From NCBI RefSeq assembly GCF_025979705.1, contig NZ_CP110136.1, positions 1,550,001 through 1,614,000 of the forward strand: DNA of 64,000 nucleotides, read 5' to 3'. Below the pieces are notes generated by a model, which had not been told where the DNA came from, did not search any database, and saw nothing but the letters and a program-made list of their open reading frames with translations. Positions 52,334-60,949 of the stretch are shown here, in pieces. Position 1 is the first letter of the stretch; the number at the start of each line of letters is the position of its first letter. The position numbers and the translations under genes are program-made. This DNA is from Hymenobacter sp. YIM 151858-1 (GTDB lineage: Bacteria; Bacteroidota; Bacteroidia; Cytophagales; Hymenobacteraceae).

Positions 52334-53381
52334 TACCCCAGCTGATGGCGACTACAACGCCTCCGATGTAGCCGTAGTCATCCTGAACTGGAACGGGCAG
52401 CGCTGGCTGGAGCAGTTTCTCCCGTCGGTGCTGGCCCACTCCGACAATGCCCGCGTGGTAGTGGCCGACAACGCCTCCTCCGATAACTCGGTAGCCTGGC
52501 TGGCCGCGCACTACCCGCAGGTGCAAGTGCTTCAGCACGCTGAAAACCTAGGTTTCTGCCAGGGCTACAACCAGGCCCTAGGTCAGCTGCCCGGCTACAA
52601 CTACTACGTGCTGCTCAACTCCGATGTGGAGGTAACTGCCGGCTGGCTGCGGCCCCTGCGCGAACTGCTCGAAAGCAACTTGAAAGCAGCCGCCGTTCAG
52701 CCGAAAATCAGAGCCTACAACGCCCGTACCGAGTTCGAGTACGCCGGGGCGGCCGGCGGCTACCTCGATCGGCTGGGCTACCCCTTCTGCCGCGGCCGCC
52801 TGTTCGATGCCCTCGAAACCGACCTAGGCCAGTACGACGACCCGCGCCGCGTGGCCTGGGCTACCGGCGCCTGCATGATGGTGCGCGCCGCCGCCTGGCA
52901 CTCGCTGCAAGGCCTGGAGCCCGAGTTTTTCGCGCACATGGAGGAAATAGACCTCTGCTGGCGACTCTGGAATGCCGGCCACGAGGTTTGGTACCACGGC
53001 GGCAGCACGGTGTACCACGTGGGCGGCGGCACCTTGCACAAATCAAACCCGCGCAAAACCTACCTCAACTTCCGCAACGGCTTGGCTTTGTTGTATAAGA
53101 ACCTAGCCCCGGGCGAGTTGTGGCCTACCCTGCTTACCCGCTTTGCACTCGATTATGTAGCCGCAGCGCAAATGCTGACTAAAGGCAACCCCGCCGATGC
53201 CGCGGCCATCGTGCGGGCGCATCGGCACTTCTTCGGTAAGCTAAGCTACTGGCGCGAGCGGCGCAGGCTGGCCAGGCCGCAACTGCCCGCTGCCCAACGC
53301 CCCGGCACCTACCTGGGCAGTTTGGTATGGGCCTACTTCGGCCAAGGCAAACGGCGCTTTTCAGAACTGAAATTCAACTGA
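52323..53381 (+). CDS. GT2-family glycosyltransferase
   Basis: The 352-residue enzyme has the GT-A core of family 2: VAVVILNWNGQRWLEQFLPS, a nucleotide-binding region (ADNASSDNS), the DxD-like LLNSDVEVTAGWL, and GACMMVRAAAW with EEIDLCWRLWNAGHEVWYHG. It is likely rhamnosyl- or other sugar-transferring, for envelope polysaccharide. The only start available before the conserved core is TTG at 52323, inside the ebfC stop region (11-nt overlap). It has no membrane segment. Confidence 0.9.
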   Translation: MAYNTPADGDYNASDVAVVILNWNGQRWLEQFLPSVLAHSDNARVVVADNASSDNSVAWLAAHYPQVQVLQHAENLGFCQGYNQALGQLPGYNYYVLLNSDVEVTAGWLRPLRELLESNLKAAAVQPKIRAYNARTEFEYAGAAGGYLDRLGYPFCRGRLFDALETDLGQYDDPRRVAWATGACMMVRAAAWHSLQGLEPEFFAHMEEIDLCWRLWNAGHEVWYHGGSTVYHVGGGTLHKSNPRKTYLNFRNGLALLYKNLAPGELWPTLLTRFALDYVAAAQMLTKGNPADAAAIVRAHRHFFGKLSYWRERRRLARPQLPAAQRPGTYLGSLVWAYFGQGKRRFSELKFN

Positions 53382-53410
53382 CATCAGCCTTAGGTCGGCT
53401 AGGTGGCCAG

Positions 53411-53449
53411 AAAAAACAACAGGTCGGCAACCGGGGTTGCCGACCTGTT
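53411..53449 (-). terminator. Intrinsic terminator of the PspC-like gene
   Basis: AACAGGTCGGCAACC, loop, GGTTGCCGACCTGTT: a 15-bp perfect stem, followed on the reverse strand by GTTTTTT. It also lies downstream of the GT2 gene and may serve both. Confidence 0.8.
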
Positions 53450-53494
53450 ATGCTATTGTGTCAAGGGCCTAATTGCCCCAAGTGCCGATGCCGA

Positions 53495-53713
53495 TTACAA
53501 ATCCCACACGGTGCTGCGCTGGCGGCGCATAGCCCGGCGTACGTTCATCCAAAAGGCCAGGGCGAAGTACAGCACAATGGGCGAGCCGAACGTGAAGAAC
53601 GACGCGTACACAAAGGATAGCCGCACGCTGCTGGTCGAAAAGCCCAGTTTGTTGCCCAAGGAGCTGCACACCCCGAAGCTCTGCTGCTCAATAAAGTCCG
53701 TAATTCGTTTCAT
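53495..53713 (-). CDS. Small PspC-domain membrane protein
   Basis: The 72-residue protein has an N-terminal amphipathic part (KRITDFIEQQSFGVCSSLG), one membrane segment (LSFVYASFFTFGSPIVLYF plus ALAFW) and a basic C-terminus (RRAMRRQRSTVWDL). This is the PspC-like small-protein pattern common in Bacteroidota. It may sense envelope stress. The gene is monocistronic with its own terminator. Confidence 0.78.
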   Translation of the reverse strand: MKRITDFIEQQSFGVCSSLGNKLGFSTSSVRLSFVYASFFTFGSPIVLYFALAFWMNVRRAMRRQRSTVWDL

Positions 53714-53863
53714 AGCTGGGTGATGGTCGAGGCTGTTCAGTCGATAATATAACTTGCGGCGAGCCGAGCGTCAAGCATAGCAGCAGTAAATTTTGCTGCT
53801 GCTATGTCCGAAAAGCGGCTAATTGCGTTAAGGGTGCTGATTTTGCCGTCTGAATTTAGTTGC

Positions 53864-55678
53864 ATGAGAGTTACGCGCACCGCGCTTCTACGCCTCCTTC
53901 CGGTCGTTACGGCCGCTACCCTGCCTGCTTGTACGCTGCCGCGCATGCTGCGGGTTGCGCAAGAGGGTCAACAAGTTCAGGTGCGGCCGCCGGTGCTCGA
54001 GGCCAACGGCGAGAATGTGCTGGCCGAGCTGGAAGTACGCGTGCCGGCCAGGCACCTGCACAAAGGCGCGGTGTACGAGCTGCCGCTGCGCTACCGCTAC
54101 GACAACGGCCTGCGCGAAGATACCGCCGGCACCGTGCGCTTTTTGATGGGCGAATACGTGTACGACGAGCAAGACCGCAACTTCCTCGTTATCAAGAAGC
54201 CCATTGCCTTTCCGTACGAACCCCGCAAAAACCCCGGCCAGCTGGTAGCGGTGCCGCAGGTGCGCCGCCTGAAATCAGGCGGCAAAGTGCTGAAGGCCGA
54301 GCAGGAGCTGCTGGTTGCGCGCGGCGTGGTACTGCCCAGCCGCTTGGTGGTGCGCGAGGCTGAGCGCGTAACCTATTTGCCCGAAGAAGCCAGCCTGGAG
54401 GGTGGCGGCACCCGCGTGCTGCCTTTTTTCTTTGATGAAGGCCAAAGCGCTATCCGCAACTACCTAGGCACCAACGTGGCGGCCCTGGAGGAATTTATCG
54501 AGGCCAACCAGCACACCCAAAAGGTGATGATTGTGGCCGGCCACTCGCCCGATTCGCTCGACTCGCACGACCCGCGCCTGCCCGAAAAGCGTGTGCAGGC
54601 CCTGATGCGCTACTACAAGCGCCGCCTCGACAACAACTCCTACCTGAATTCGCTCAGCTCGGTTAAGTTCGAAACGCAGACGTACCGCCGCCGCTGGGAT
54701 TTGTTCCTGAGCAAAGTGCAGGCCTCGGCCCTGCAGCCCGAGCAAATCGATTCGGTGGTCAGCATCATCAACGACTCGCGCGGCACCTGGGCCCAAAAGG
54801 AAAAGCAGCTGCACACGCTGTCGTTCTTCGATTACATCGAGCAGTACGTGTACCCCGTAATGCGCTTCGGTACGGTGGCCGTGCGCTACACGGCGCCGCA
54901 GCGCCTGCAGTCCGAGATTTACATCCTCTCGAAGAAGATTGTCGAAAAAGAGCTGGAAGCCGACGCCCTCACGCCCGAGGAGCTGCGCTACTCGGCTACG
55001 CTAACGCCCCTGCTGGCCGAAAAGCAGCGCATCTACGAAACCGCCGTGGCTACTTCGGGCCGCTGGGAAGCCTACCACAACCTGGGCGTGGTATTGCTCG
55101 AGCGTTCCGAGAAGGAAGTAAGCGACAAAGTGCGCCGCGCCTACCAGCGCCGCGCCGCCACCAACTTTACCCTGGCCGCCCACCGCAACCCAACGGCCAC
55201 CATGTTCTCGCACGTGGCCACTGCCTGGCACCGCGCCGGCGACCGGCTCGAAGCCCTGCAGAACTACGATTACGCCATCAAGCTTGGCGGCCCCAAACCC
55301 GTGCTCGACAAAGTATTTGCCGACAAAGCCGCGCTGGAAATCGAAATTGGGCAGGTAGATGACGCGCTGCGCAGCCTGAGCTACAGCGACAAATCGTACC
55401 AGAACGTGATGAACCGCGCCCTCATTTACCTTACCAAGGAGAATTACGACGGCGCCGCACAGATTTACCAGGAGGCACTCAACCTCAAGCCCAACGACCC
55501 CATGGCCTACTATTGCCTTGCCGTGGTGGCCGCCCGGGCCCAGCGCGAAGGCGACGTAGGCCAATACCTGCGCCGCGCCGTGCAACTCGACCGCACCTTT
55601 GCCCAGCGCGCCGTCGAAGACCTAGAGTTCCGCAGCTACGCCGGCAGTAAAACGTTTATTGAAGCGCTGCGGCAATAG
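53864..55678 (+). CDS. TPR lipoprotein with OmpA-like region
   Basis: The 604-residue protein begins with a lipoprotein signal (LLRLLPVVTAATLPAC, Cys at residue 23). An Ig-like N-terminal domain is followed by an OmpA/MotB-like peptidoglycan-binding-type block (LPFFFDEGQSAIRNYLG ... IVAGHSPDSLDSHDPRLPEK) and C-terminal TPR pairs (RAYQRRAATNFTLAAHRNP, EALQNYDYAIKLGG, YDGAAQIYQEALNLKPNDP). It likely anchors an envelope complex. The ATG at 53864 gives the lipobox; the upstream in-frame ATG at 53804 does not. Confidence 0.78.
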   Translation: MRVTRTALLRLLPVVTAATLPACTLPRMLRVAQEGQQVQVRPPVLEANGENVLAELEVRVPARHLHKGAVYELPLRYRYDNGLREDTAGTVRFLMGEYVYDEQDRNFLVIKKPIAFPYEPRKNPGQLVAVPQVRRLKSGGKVLKAEQELLVARGVVLPSRLVVREAERVTYLPEEASLEGGGTRVLPFFFDEGQSAIRNYLGTNVAALEEFIEANQHTQKVMIVAGHSPDSLDSHDPRLPEKRVQALMRYYKRRLDNNSYLNSLSSVKFETQTYRRRWDLFLSKVQASALQPEQIDSVVSIINDSRGTWAQKEKQLHTLSFFDYIEQYVYPVMRFGTVAVRYTAPQRLQSEIYILSKKIVEKELEADALTPEELRYSATLTPLLAEKQRIYETAVATSGRWEAYHNLGVVLLERSEKEVSDKVRRAYQRRAATNFTLAAHRNPTATMFSHVATAWHRAGDRLEALQNYDYAIKLGGPKPVLDKVFADKAALEIEIGQVDDALRSLSYSDKSYQNVMNRALIYLTKENYDGAAQIYQEALNLKPNDPMAYYCLAVVAARAQREGDVGQYLRRAVQLDRTFAQRAVEDLEFRSYAGSKTFIEALRQ

Positions 55679-55688
55679 AACAGTAATT

Positions 55689-55942
55689 CCCCTCCTCAGA
55701 TGAGGAGGGGTGCCCGAAGGGCGGGGTGGTTGACAATCGTTGGCTAACGCCTGAAAAATTACCCTAGGTCGTCATGCTGAGCTTACCGAAGCATCTCTAC
55801 CGCTTCGTTGAGAATGTTATCCGCAGAGATGCTTCGGCAAGCTCAGCATGACTTGCTGGTTGGTTGAGGTTAGTATCTGACGCGAGGCCAACCACCCCAG
55901 CGTCAGCTAAAGCTGCCGCGTCCCCTCCTCAGCTGAGAAGGG
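55689..55942. repeat. Outer repeat element with inverted arms
   Basis: The left side has CCCCTCCTCA-GA-TGAGGAGGGG and GGGGTGGTTG (55723-55732); the right has CAACCACCCC (55889-55898) and CCCCTCCTCAGCTGAGAAGG. The arms are inverted copies around the inner element at 55771-55852, suggesting an insertion into an older repeat. Confidence 0.55.
55771..55852. repeat. MITE-like inverted-repeat element, family A (short copy)
   Basis: GTCATGCTGAGCTTACCGAA and its inverted copy extend to about 30 bp with 2 mismatches around a short centre (TACCGCTTCGTTGAGAATG). Ends match those of the element at 46152-46300. Confidence 0.8.
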
Positions 55943-55998
55943 GAGCTTTTCGTTCAGCTAATGATTTGCCCACTCCCGCCTATCATTGTAGCTTTACG

Positions 55999-56028
55999 GG
56001 CCGGTTCCTCGTGAGCCGGCCTTTTTTT
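55999..56028 (+). terminator. Terminator-like hairpin in the leader of pdhB
   Basis: GGCCGG and CCGGCC pair around an 11-nt loop and are followed by seven T, 34 nt before the pdhB ATG. It could end upstream transcripts or act as an attenuator for pdhB. Confidence 0.55.
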
Positions 56029-56061
56029 CATTGACCCGATTTTTCCTTTCCTGACATCTAC

Positions 56062-57039
56062 ATGCGGACGATCCAATTCCGGGAAGCCCTGCGCGAAGCA
56101 ATGTCCGAGGAAATGCGCCGCGATGCGAGCGTGTTTCTGATGGGCGAAGAGGTAGCTGAATACAACGGCGCCTACAAAGTAAGCCAAGGCATGCTCGACG
56201 AGTTTGGCCCCGAGCGCGTAATCGACACGCCCATTGCCGAGCTGGGTTTTGCTGGCATTGGCGTGGGCGCGGCCATGAACGGCCTGAAGCCGATCATCGA
56301 GTTCATGACGTTCAACTTCTCGCTCGTGGCCATCGACCAGGTCATCAACTCGGCCGCGAAGATGATGTCGATGTCGGGCGGGCAGTACACCGTTCCGATC
56401 GTGTTCCGCGGCCCAACCGGCAACGCGGGCATGCTCTCGTCGCAGCACTCGCAGAACTTCGAGAACTGGTACGCCAATACTCCCGGTCTGAAAGTGGTGG
56501 TTCCCTCGAACCCTTACGATGCCAAGGGCCTGTTGAAGTCGGCCATCCGCGACCCAGATCCGGTGATTTTCATGGAGTCGGAGCTGATGTACGGCGACAA
56601 AGGCGAGGTACCCGAAGAGGAATACCTCGTTGAGATTGGCAAAGCCAACGTGGTTCGCCAGGGCAAGCACGTAACCATTGTGTCGTTCGGCAAGATGATG
56701 AAGGTGGCCCTAGGTGCTGCCGACGAGCTGGCCAAAGACGGCATCGAGGCCGAAGTAATCGACCTGCGCTCGGTACGCCCCATCGACTACGCTACGCTGG
56801 TGGAATCGGTGAAGAAAACCAACCGCATGGTGGTGGTAGAGGAAGCCTGGCCGCTGGCCAGCATTAGCTCGGAGCTGGCCTACCACGTGCAGCGCTACGC
56901 CTTCGACTACCTCGACGCGCCCATCCGCCGCATCACCTCGGCCGATGTGCCCCTGCCCTACGCTCCCACGCTCATCGAAGCCGCGCTGCCAAATGTAGCC
57001 CGCACGGTGAAGGCCGTGAAGGAAGTGCTGTACCGTTAA
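56062..57039 (+). CDS. pdhB: Pyruvate dehydrogenase E1 component, beta subunit
   Basis: The 325-residue protein has the transketolase-like E1-beta fold: MRTIQFREALREAMSEEM, FLMGEEVAEYNGAYKVSQGM, DTPIAELGFAGIGVGAAM and GNAGMLSSQHSQNFENWYA, with the C-terminal domain VVVEEAWPLASISSELAYHV. It forms the heterotetramer with E1-alpha, oxidising pyruvate to acetyl-CoA; E1-alpha and E2/E3 are not in this window. It is followed by a 48-bp palindrome with CCTAGG at its centre. Confidence 0.94.
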   Translation: MRTIQFREALREAMSEEMRRDASVFLMGEEVAEYNGAYKVSQGMLDEFGPERVIDTPIAELGFAGIGVGAAMNGLKPIIEFMTFNFSLVAIDQVINSAAKMMSMSGGQYTVPIVFRGPTGNAGMLSSQHSQNFENWYANTPGLKVVVPSNPYDAKGLLKSAIRDPDPVIFMESELMYGDKGEVPEEEYLVEIGKANVVRQGKHVTIVSFGKMMKVALGAADELAKDGIEAEVIDLRSVRPIDYATLVESVKKTNRMVVVEEAWPLASISSELAYHVQRYAFDYLDAPIRRITSADVPLPYAPTLIEAALPNVARTVKAVKEVLYR

Positions 57040-57053
57040 GGTTCACGCTTAGC

Positions 57054-57101
57054 AAACGAACACGCCCCGCCGGACCTAGGTCCGGCGGGGCGTGTTCGTT
57101 T
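57054..57101. repeat. Loop-less 48-bp perfect palindrome centred on CCTAGG
   Basis: Positions 57054-57101 read identically on both strands, with CCTAGG exactly at the centre. The palindrome lies between pdhB and the convergent membrane gene and probably serves as a shared 3' end; U-tract is short (GTTT). Confidence 0.85.
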
Positions 57102-57102
57102 A

Positions 57103-58503
57103 TCAGGGCCAGAGCAAACGCGGTCCGGAGCTGGCGTGAAGCAGCGTATTTGCCGAGAGCATTAGGCAAACCGCCACAAACGCGAGGTAGCTGAGCGCAA
57201 CGGGCCAACGCCAGAGTAAGGCTTGCCAGTTGCGCGGCCAGGCAAAGCACAACACGGCATAACAGGCCACGTGCAACGGAATAAAAAACCGGCACTCGAT
57301 AGCCGTAGGAATGGCCAACGCCACGGGCGCCAGGAGTATGCCGGCCACCAGCCAGAAGCGGATTGCAACCCAGCGGCGTCGGTTGTGCCAGAGCACGAGC
57401 AATGCCAGAAACAGCACCGTGTAATTCAGCACCGACAAGGGCAGCGTGGGGCCCGAGAGCTGTTTGATGTAAGGCGTGGCATATTTCAAGTCGAGCCCGT
57501 TGAACACGTGCCGGCCGTACAGCGTGGCGGCCTCAGGCAGGTTGCGCCACATGGCTTGAGCGTAATGCCCCGGGCTGGGTATGCCCTGCTCAAACGAAAG
57601 ATGCTCCGAATCGAGGATGCGCTGGCCTACGGGGTCGGTGTACATGATGCGCGGATCGGCTGCCGTAGGGTCAATCGTGCCCTCAAACTTTTGCACCGCC
57701 AGGCCCCAGGTAAGCTGGGCCAGGTACAGGCCCGTTGGGTGCGCCGGGTTGCGGGTAGCCAGCACCAGCGGGGTAGCCTTGTGCCAGTGCCGAAGGTTGA
57801 TGGCTAGTTGCGGTCCTCCTATCAGCAATACACCTAGGGCAAATGCCGCAATGCTTTTCCAGAATACTGCTTGCGCAAGCGCATGCCGGTTCAGCCAGAC
57901 GTGAGCTGCAAACAAAAAAGCAGCGCTGCTCAGGTAAATAGGCCGGAAGTTGGCCGCCGCCATGCACAAGCTGCCGCACAGCAGCATGGCCCCTAGGTAC
58001 CGAGGCCAGCGCAGCATCAGCCAGCAAGCTACTACCAAGCTGAGGAACGCCGGAAAATCAGATAGCGGGAAGTTAAAGTAGTCGCGCCAAAACAGGAACC
58101 CGAGCCCGGCAAAGGCGGGCCGGCGACGCCAGCTCAGCCGCCCGGATAACAATACTTGCTGCCAAAGTGCCGGCACCGCCCACCCAAACAAAACGGCCGC
58201 CAGCGCAGCCCCAAGCAGCCGGCACCATTGCAGCGGCGCAATGCCCGTAACCACCGAGCCAACCTTAAGCGGAAACAACAGCAGCGGCAGCAAGTAGCCC
58301 CGCAGGCTGTTGTGGTACGAGAGTAGATGGAAACGCTTGAACTCGAAGTAAAACTGCCCGCTAAGCTCCCAATACGTATTCGAATCGTAGTAAAGTGCCT
58401 GGTAGCCACTGCCGAAGAGGTACAGCAGGAACACCCCGAACACAGCTAAGCAAACCCGCAGCGTTACGCGCGTTTCGGAGGCAGAAGACGTAGGTGCCGA
58501 CAT
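57103..58503 (-). CDS. Polytopic membrane protein, GT-C-like
   Basis: The 466-residue protein has ten or more membrane segments. A first external loop with acidic Asp (YYDSNTYWELSGQFYFEF) and FWRDYFNFPLSDFPAF resemble the catalytic loops of polyprenyl-phosphate-sugar-using GT-C glycosyltransferases. The end has ECRFFIPLHVACYAV. Function is inferred from topology and motifs only. It is a paralogue of the next gene (shared RHVFNGLDLKYATPY/RHIFNGLDLLYPTPY). The ATG at 58503 is the better start; an in-frame start at 58566 adds 21 residues. It has typical high GC. Confidence 0.72.
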   Translation of the reverse strand: MSAPTSSASETRVTLRVCLAVFGVFLLYLFGSGYQALYYDSNTYWELSGQFYFEFKRFHLLSYHNSLRGYLLPLLLFPLKVGSVVTGIAPLQWCRLLGAALAAVLFGWAVPALWQQVLLSGRLSWRRRPAFAGLGFLFWRDYFNFPLSDFPAFLSLVVACWLMLRWPRYLGAMLLCGSLCMAAANFRPIYLSSAAFLFAAHVWLNRHALAQAVFWKSIAAFALGVLLIGGPQLAINLRHWHKATPLVLATRNPAHPTGLYLAQLTWGLAVQKFEGTIDPTAADPRIMYTDPVGQRILDSEHLSFEQGIPSPGHYAQAMWRNLPEAATLYGRHVFNGLDLKYATPYIKQLSGPTLPLSVLNYTVLFLALLVLWHNRRRWVAIRFWLVAGILLAPVALAIPTAIECRFFIPLHVACYAVLCFAWPRNWQALLWRWPVALSYLAFVAVCLMLSANTLLHASSGPRLLWP

Positions 58504-58626
58504 TGGCTGCAAAGGTGTACCTTTTGCCCGAGGCCGCGTCAAACACGCTGCGGCCTTCTGCAGCACGTTTGCTCAACCCTGATTGAACTGCACGGCGGCC
58601 ATACCGGCCAATTGTTGTCTGGCACT

Positions 58627-60048
58627 TTACGGCTCAATTATTTTCGTACTCAGTTGTAATGTAGCCTGAGTGCTCGAGGAGAACGTGAAGCAGATCAACA
58701 CAAAAATCCCGTAGGCTCCTAACAGCCGTAAGCGTTGGCTTCCGGATAAATCATGCCATATCCAATTACGCGAAAAACCAAAGCACACCACCGCGCTGAG
58801 CATTAGGTGCAACGGCAACATAAATCGGCATTCAATTACAATGGGGATGCAGGCAACACATGGCACGAGTAACGCCCCAACCACCAGCCATTGCCCCACA
58901 GACAACTTCGCTCCTCGTGAAGAAATAGCCAAAACCGCAAAAAATAATACAGTATAATTCACAAATGACATGAACAACGAATTATTGTGCACTTTATAAA
59001 CATACGGAGTAGGATACAGCAGATCTAATCCATTAAAAATATGCCTGACGTAAAGCGCAGCCATATCTACTGGTTTAGTTACAACAAACTCAATATATTC
59101 ACGGTACGAATTTATCACCTCAATATTTTTTGCCTGAAGTAGCGCTTTTCCGGAAAGATCATTAAATCTCACCTGCGGACTCGGATAATCCGTTCCAACA
59201 TTGGTTTCGTAACGCTGAACAATCAGACCAGCATTTAATTGCCATAGATACAGGTTTGGCTTGCCATTTACTTTGTAATTTTCATCGTTAGCCAAAACCA
59301 GTGGGTTTTTGACGTTAAAATGACGAACGTTGATCATCCATTGCGGGATGGCTACCAACACGCATCCCAACGCAAAAGGCAAGATATACGAATGCAAAAG
59401 CGCCCATTTGGATCTGAGTATTGGTAATGCATAGTACGCGCCTACCAAGAACATTACCGGTGCTGATACGATGTATATCGGACGGATGTATACTGCACAG
59501 GCAAAAAGAACGCCGGAAACAAAAGCTCCTGCTAATTTTGGTACTCTGACTACTACGATTAGCGAAGCCATTAAAGCCGCAAAGGCCGGAAAATCAGATA
59601 AAGTAAAGTTGAAATAATCGCGCCAGAACAGTAATCCGTATAGAATAAAGAGCAGCCTACGCAGCCAATGCACCTTATCTCTGCTAGTAATTGCCATCCA
59701 TAGCTGTGGTGCCAACCAGCCAAAAATAGCTGCCGCATACAAAGCTCCCGATATTTTAATTGCCAGTAGCTCCTGAGATGAAATATTCGGGCTTTTATGC
59801 ACAAATGCGTATAGCGGGTAATTCAAAAGCGGGTACATATATCCCCGAAGTGGTTGACTGTAATTTAACAACGAGAATTTACCGTCAACAGCAAATAGGC
59901 CCGATAATTTCCAGTAAACATCTGCGTCATAGTATAACTTGTTGTACTTAGATGTCAACAGATGCACCAAAAAAACCAAAAAGGCCAGGGCGTACCAGAA
60001 AAAACCGTATTCGTATATTGATTTACCAGGCGCTTTAGTTGGTTCCAT
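58627..60048 (-). CDS. Low-GC paralogue of the GT-C-like membrane protein
   Basis: The 473-residue protein matches its neighbour in length, topology and blocks (YYDADVYWKLSGLF, FWRDYFNFTLSDFPAF, FVNYTVLFFAV, ECRFMLPLHLML), but its DNA is roughly 38-47% GC in lines I counted, with AT-rich codons, and it contains no CCTAGG. Neighbours are 60% or more. This is a sign of transfer from a lower-GC relative or unusual selection. It may use a different sugar donor or acceptor. The ATG at 60048 is the only reasonable start. Confidence 0.75.
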   Translation of the reverse strand: MEPTKAPGKSIYEYGFFWYALAFLVFLVHLLTSKYNKLYYDADVYWKLSGLFAVDGKFSLLNYSQPLRGYMYPLLNYPLYAFVHKSPNISSQELLAIKISGALYAAAIFGWLAPQLWMAITSRDKVHWLRRLLFILYGLLFWRDYFNFTLSDFPAFAALMASLIVVVRVPKLAGAFVSGVLFACAVYIRPIYIVSAPVMFLVGAYYALPILRSKWALLHSYILPFALGCVLVAIPQWMINVRHFNVKNPLVLANDENYKVNGKPNLYLWQLNAGLIVQRYETNVGTDYPSPQVRFNDLSGKALLQAKNIEVINSYREYIEFVVTKPVDMAALYVRHIFNGLDLLYPTPYVYKVHNNSLFMSFVNYTVLFFAVLAISSRGAKLSVGQWLVVGALLVPCVACIPIVIECRFMLPLHLMLSAVVCFGFSRNWIWHDLSGSQRLRLLGAYGIFVLICFTFSSSTQATLQLSTKIIEP

Positions 60049-60394
60049 ATATCAACGCAAAGATTGCAAGCAAATATAGCTCAAGTGGGGTTTTCGGCTT
60101 GATGCCTTGGGGCACTAACCACAGCGGCACGGATGCCCTTGGCCTGGAGTTGCCAAAGCCCAGAAAGCCAAAAAATGGGCGGGCTTCAAAAACCTCTAGG
60201 GCATGTCTGTACAAGTGGGCCTTGCGGCAGCGGTGCCGATTAGCCCGAACCGACCTGGTTACTTAGGCCCAACAGCCCGGTATCACGCACCTGTGTCGCG
60301 GTTCGGAAAAGTGCGCAAGAAAGGGTAAAATTGAGCGCAAAGGTGGGGCCCATACATAGGTTCGGCCAGATACATTGTCTTCTTGACTGCCTCC

Positions 60395-60949
60395 ATGAAT
60401 CACCGCTTGCACCTCCGCTTCGAGCAACTCGAAAACGCCACGGAAAAGCTGCTCCGATCGGCCGAAACGCTGGGCGAGCAAGCCTACCACGCTCCGGCGC
60501 CGGGGCAGTGGTCGGCGGCGCATGTGGTGCACCACTTGCTGGCCTCGGAGGCGGCCATTGGGCAATACCTGCAGCAAAAGCTGCGCGAACAAACCACGCT
60601 AGCCAACGGCACCCTGGGCATGCGCCTGCGGGCCGGGTTGCTGCGGCTAATGCTGCGCCTGCCGGGCATCCGGTTTAAGGCGCCCGGCCGGGTGGCGGCT
60701 CTCACGCCCACGGCCGCTACCGATTTGCCTTCGCTGGCCGACATGCGCGCGCAGTGGCGTGCCAGCCGCCGGCAGCTCGAAAACCTGCTGAACGAGTTTC
60801 CGGCTCAACTCGTCAGTCGGGCCATTTTTAAGCACCCGCGGGTAGGCATGCTCACGATTCAGCAAACGCTCGATTTTATGCTCGACCACGTGTTGCACCA
60901 TCAGCAGCAGTTGGGCCGCATCAGCAAAGCCCTGCGCCAAACGGTTTAG
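60395..60949 (+). CDS. DinB-family protein
   Basis: The 184-residue protein has a four-helix DinB/DinB_2 bundle: LRFEQLENATEKLLRS, WSAAHVVHHLLASEAAIGQ and LDFMLDHVLHHQQQLGRIS, with three His positions forming the usual metal-binding site (HVVHH and HVLHH). Substrates of the family are often thiol compounds such as bacillithiol; here unknown. I chose ATG 60395 over a TTG at 60383. It overlaps the convergent thioesterase gene by 4 nt. Confidence 0.8.
   Translation: MNHRLHLRFEQLENATEKLLRSAETLGEQAYHAPAPGQWSAAHVVHHLLASEAAIGQYLQQKLREQTTLANGTLGMRLRAGLLRLMLRLPGIRFKAPGRVAALTPTAATDLPSLADMRAQWRASRRQLENLLNEFPAQLVSRAIFKHPRVGMLTIQQTLDFMLDHVLHHQQQLGRISKALRQTV

Larger units (their letters stand above)
55679..56061. 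other. 383-bp gene-free region with repeats
   Basis: It contains the nested repeat elements at 55689-55942 and 55771-55852, and the leader hairpin of pdhB. No coding frame is seen. Confidence 0.7.

Noticed and set aside
57103-60048. Simple tandem duplication of the two membrane proteins
   Set aside because: Base composition differs too strongly for a local duplication; acquisition of a homologue explains it better.
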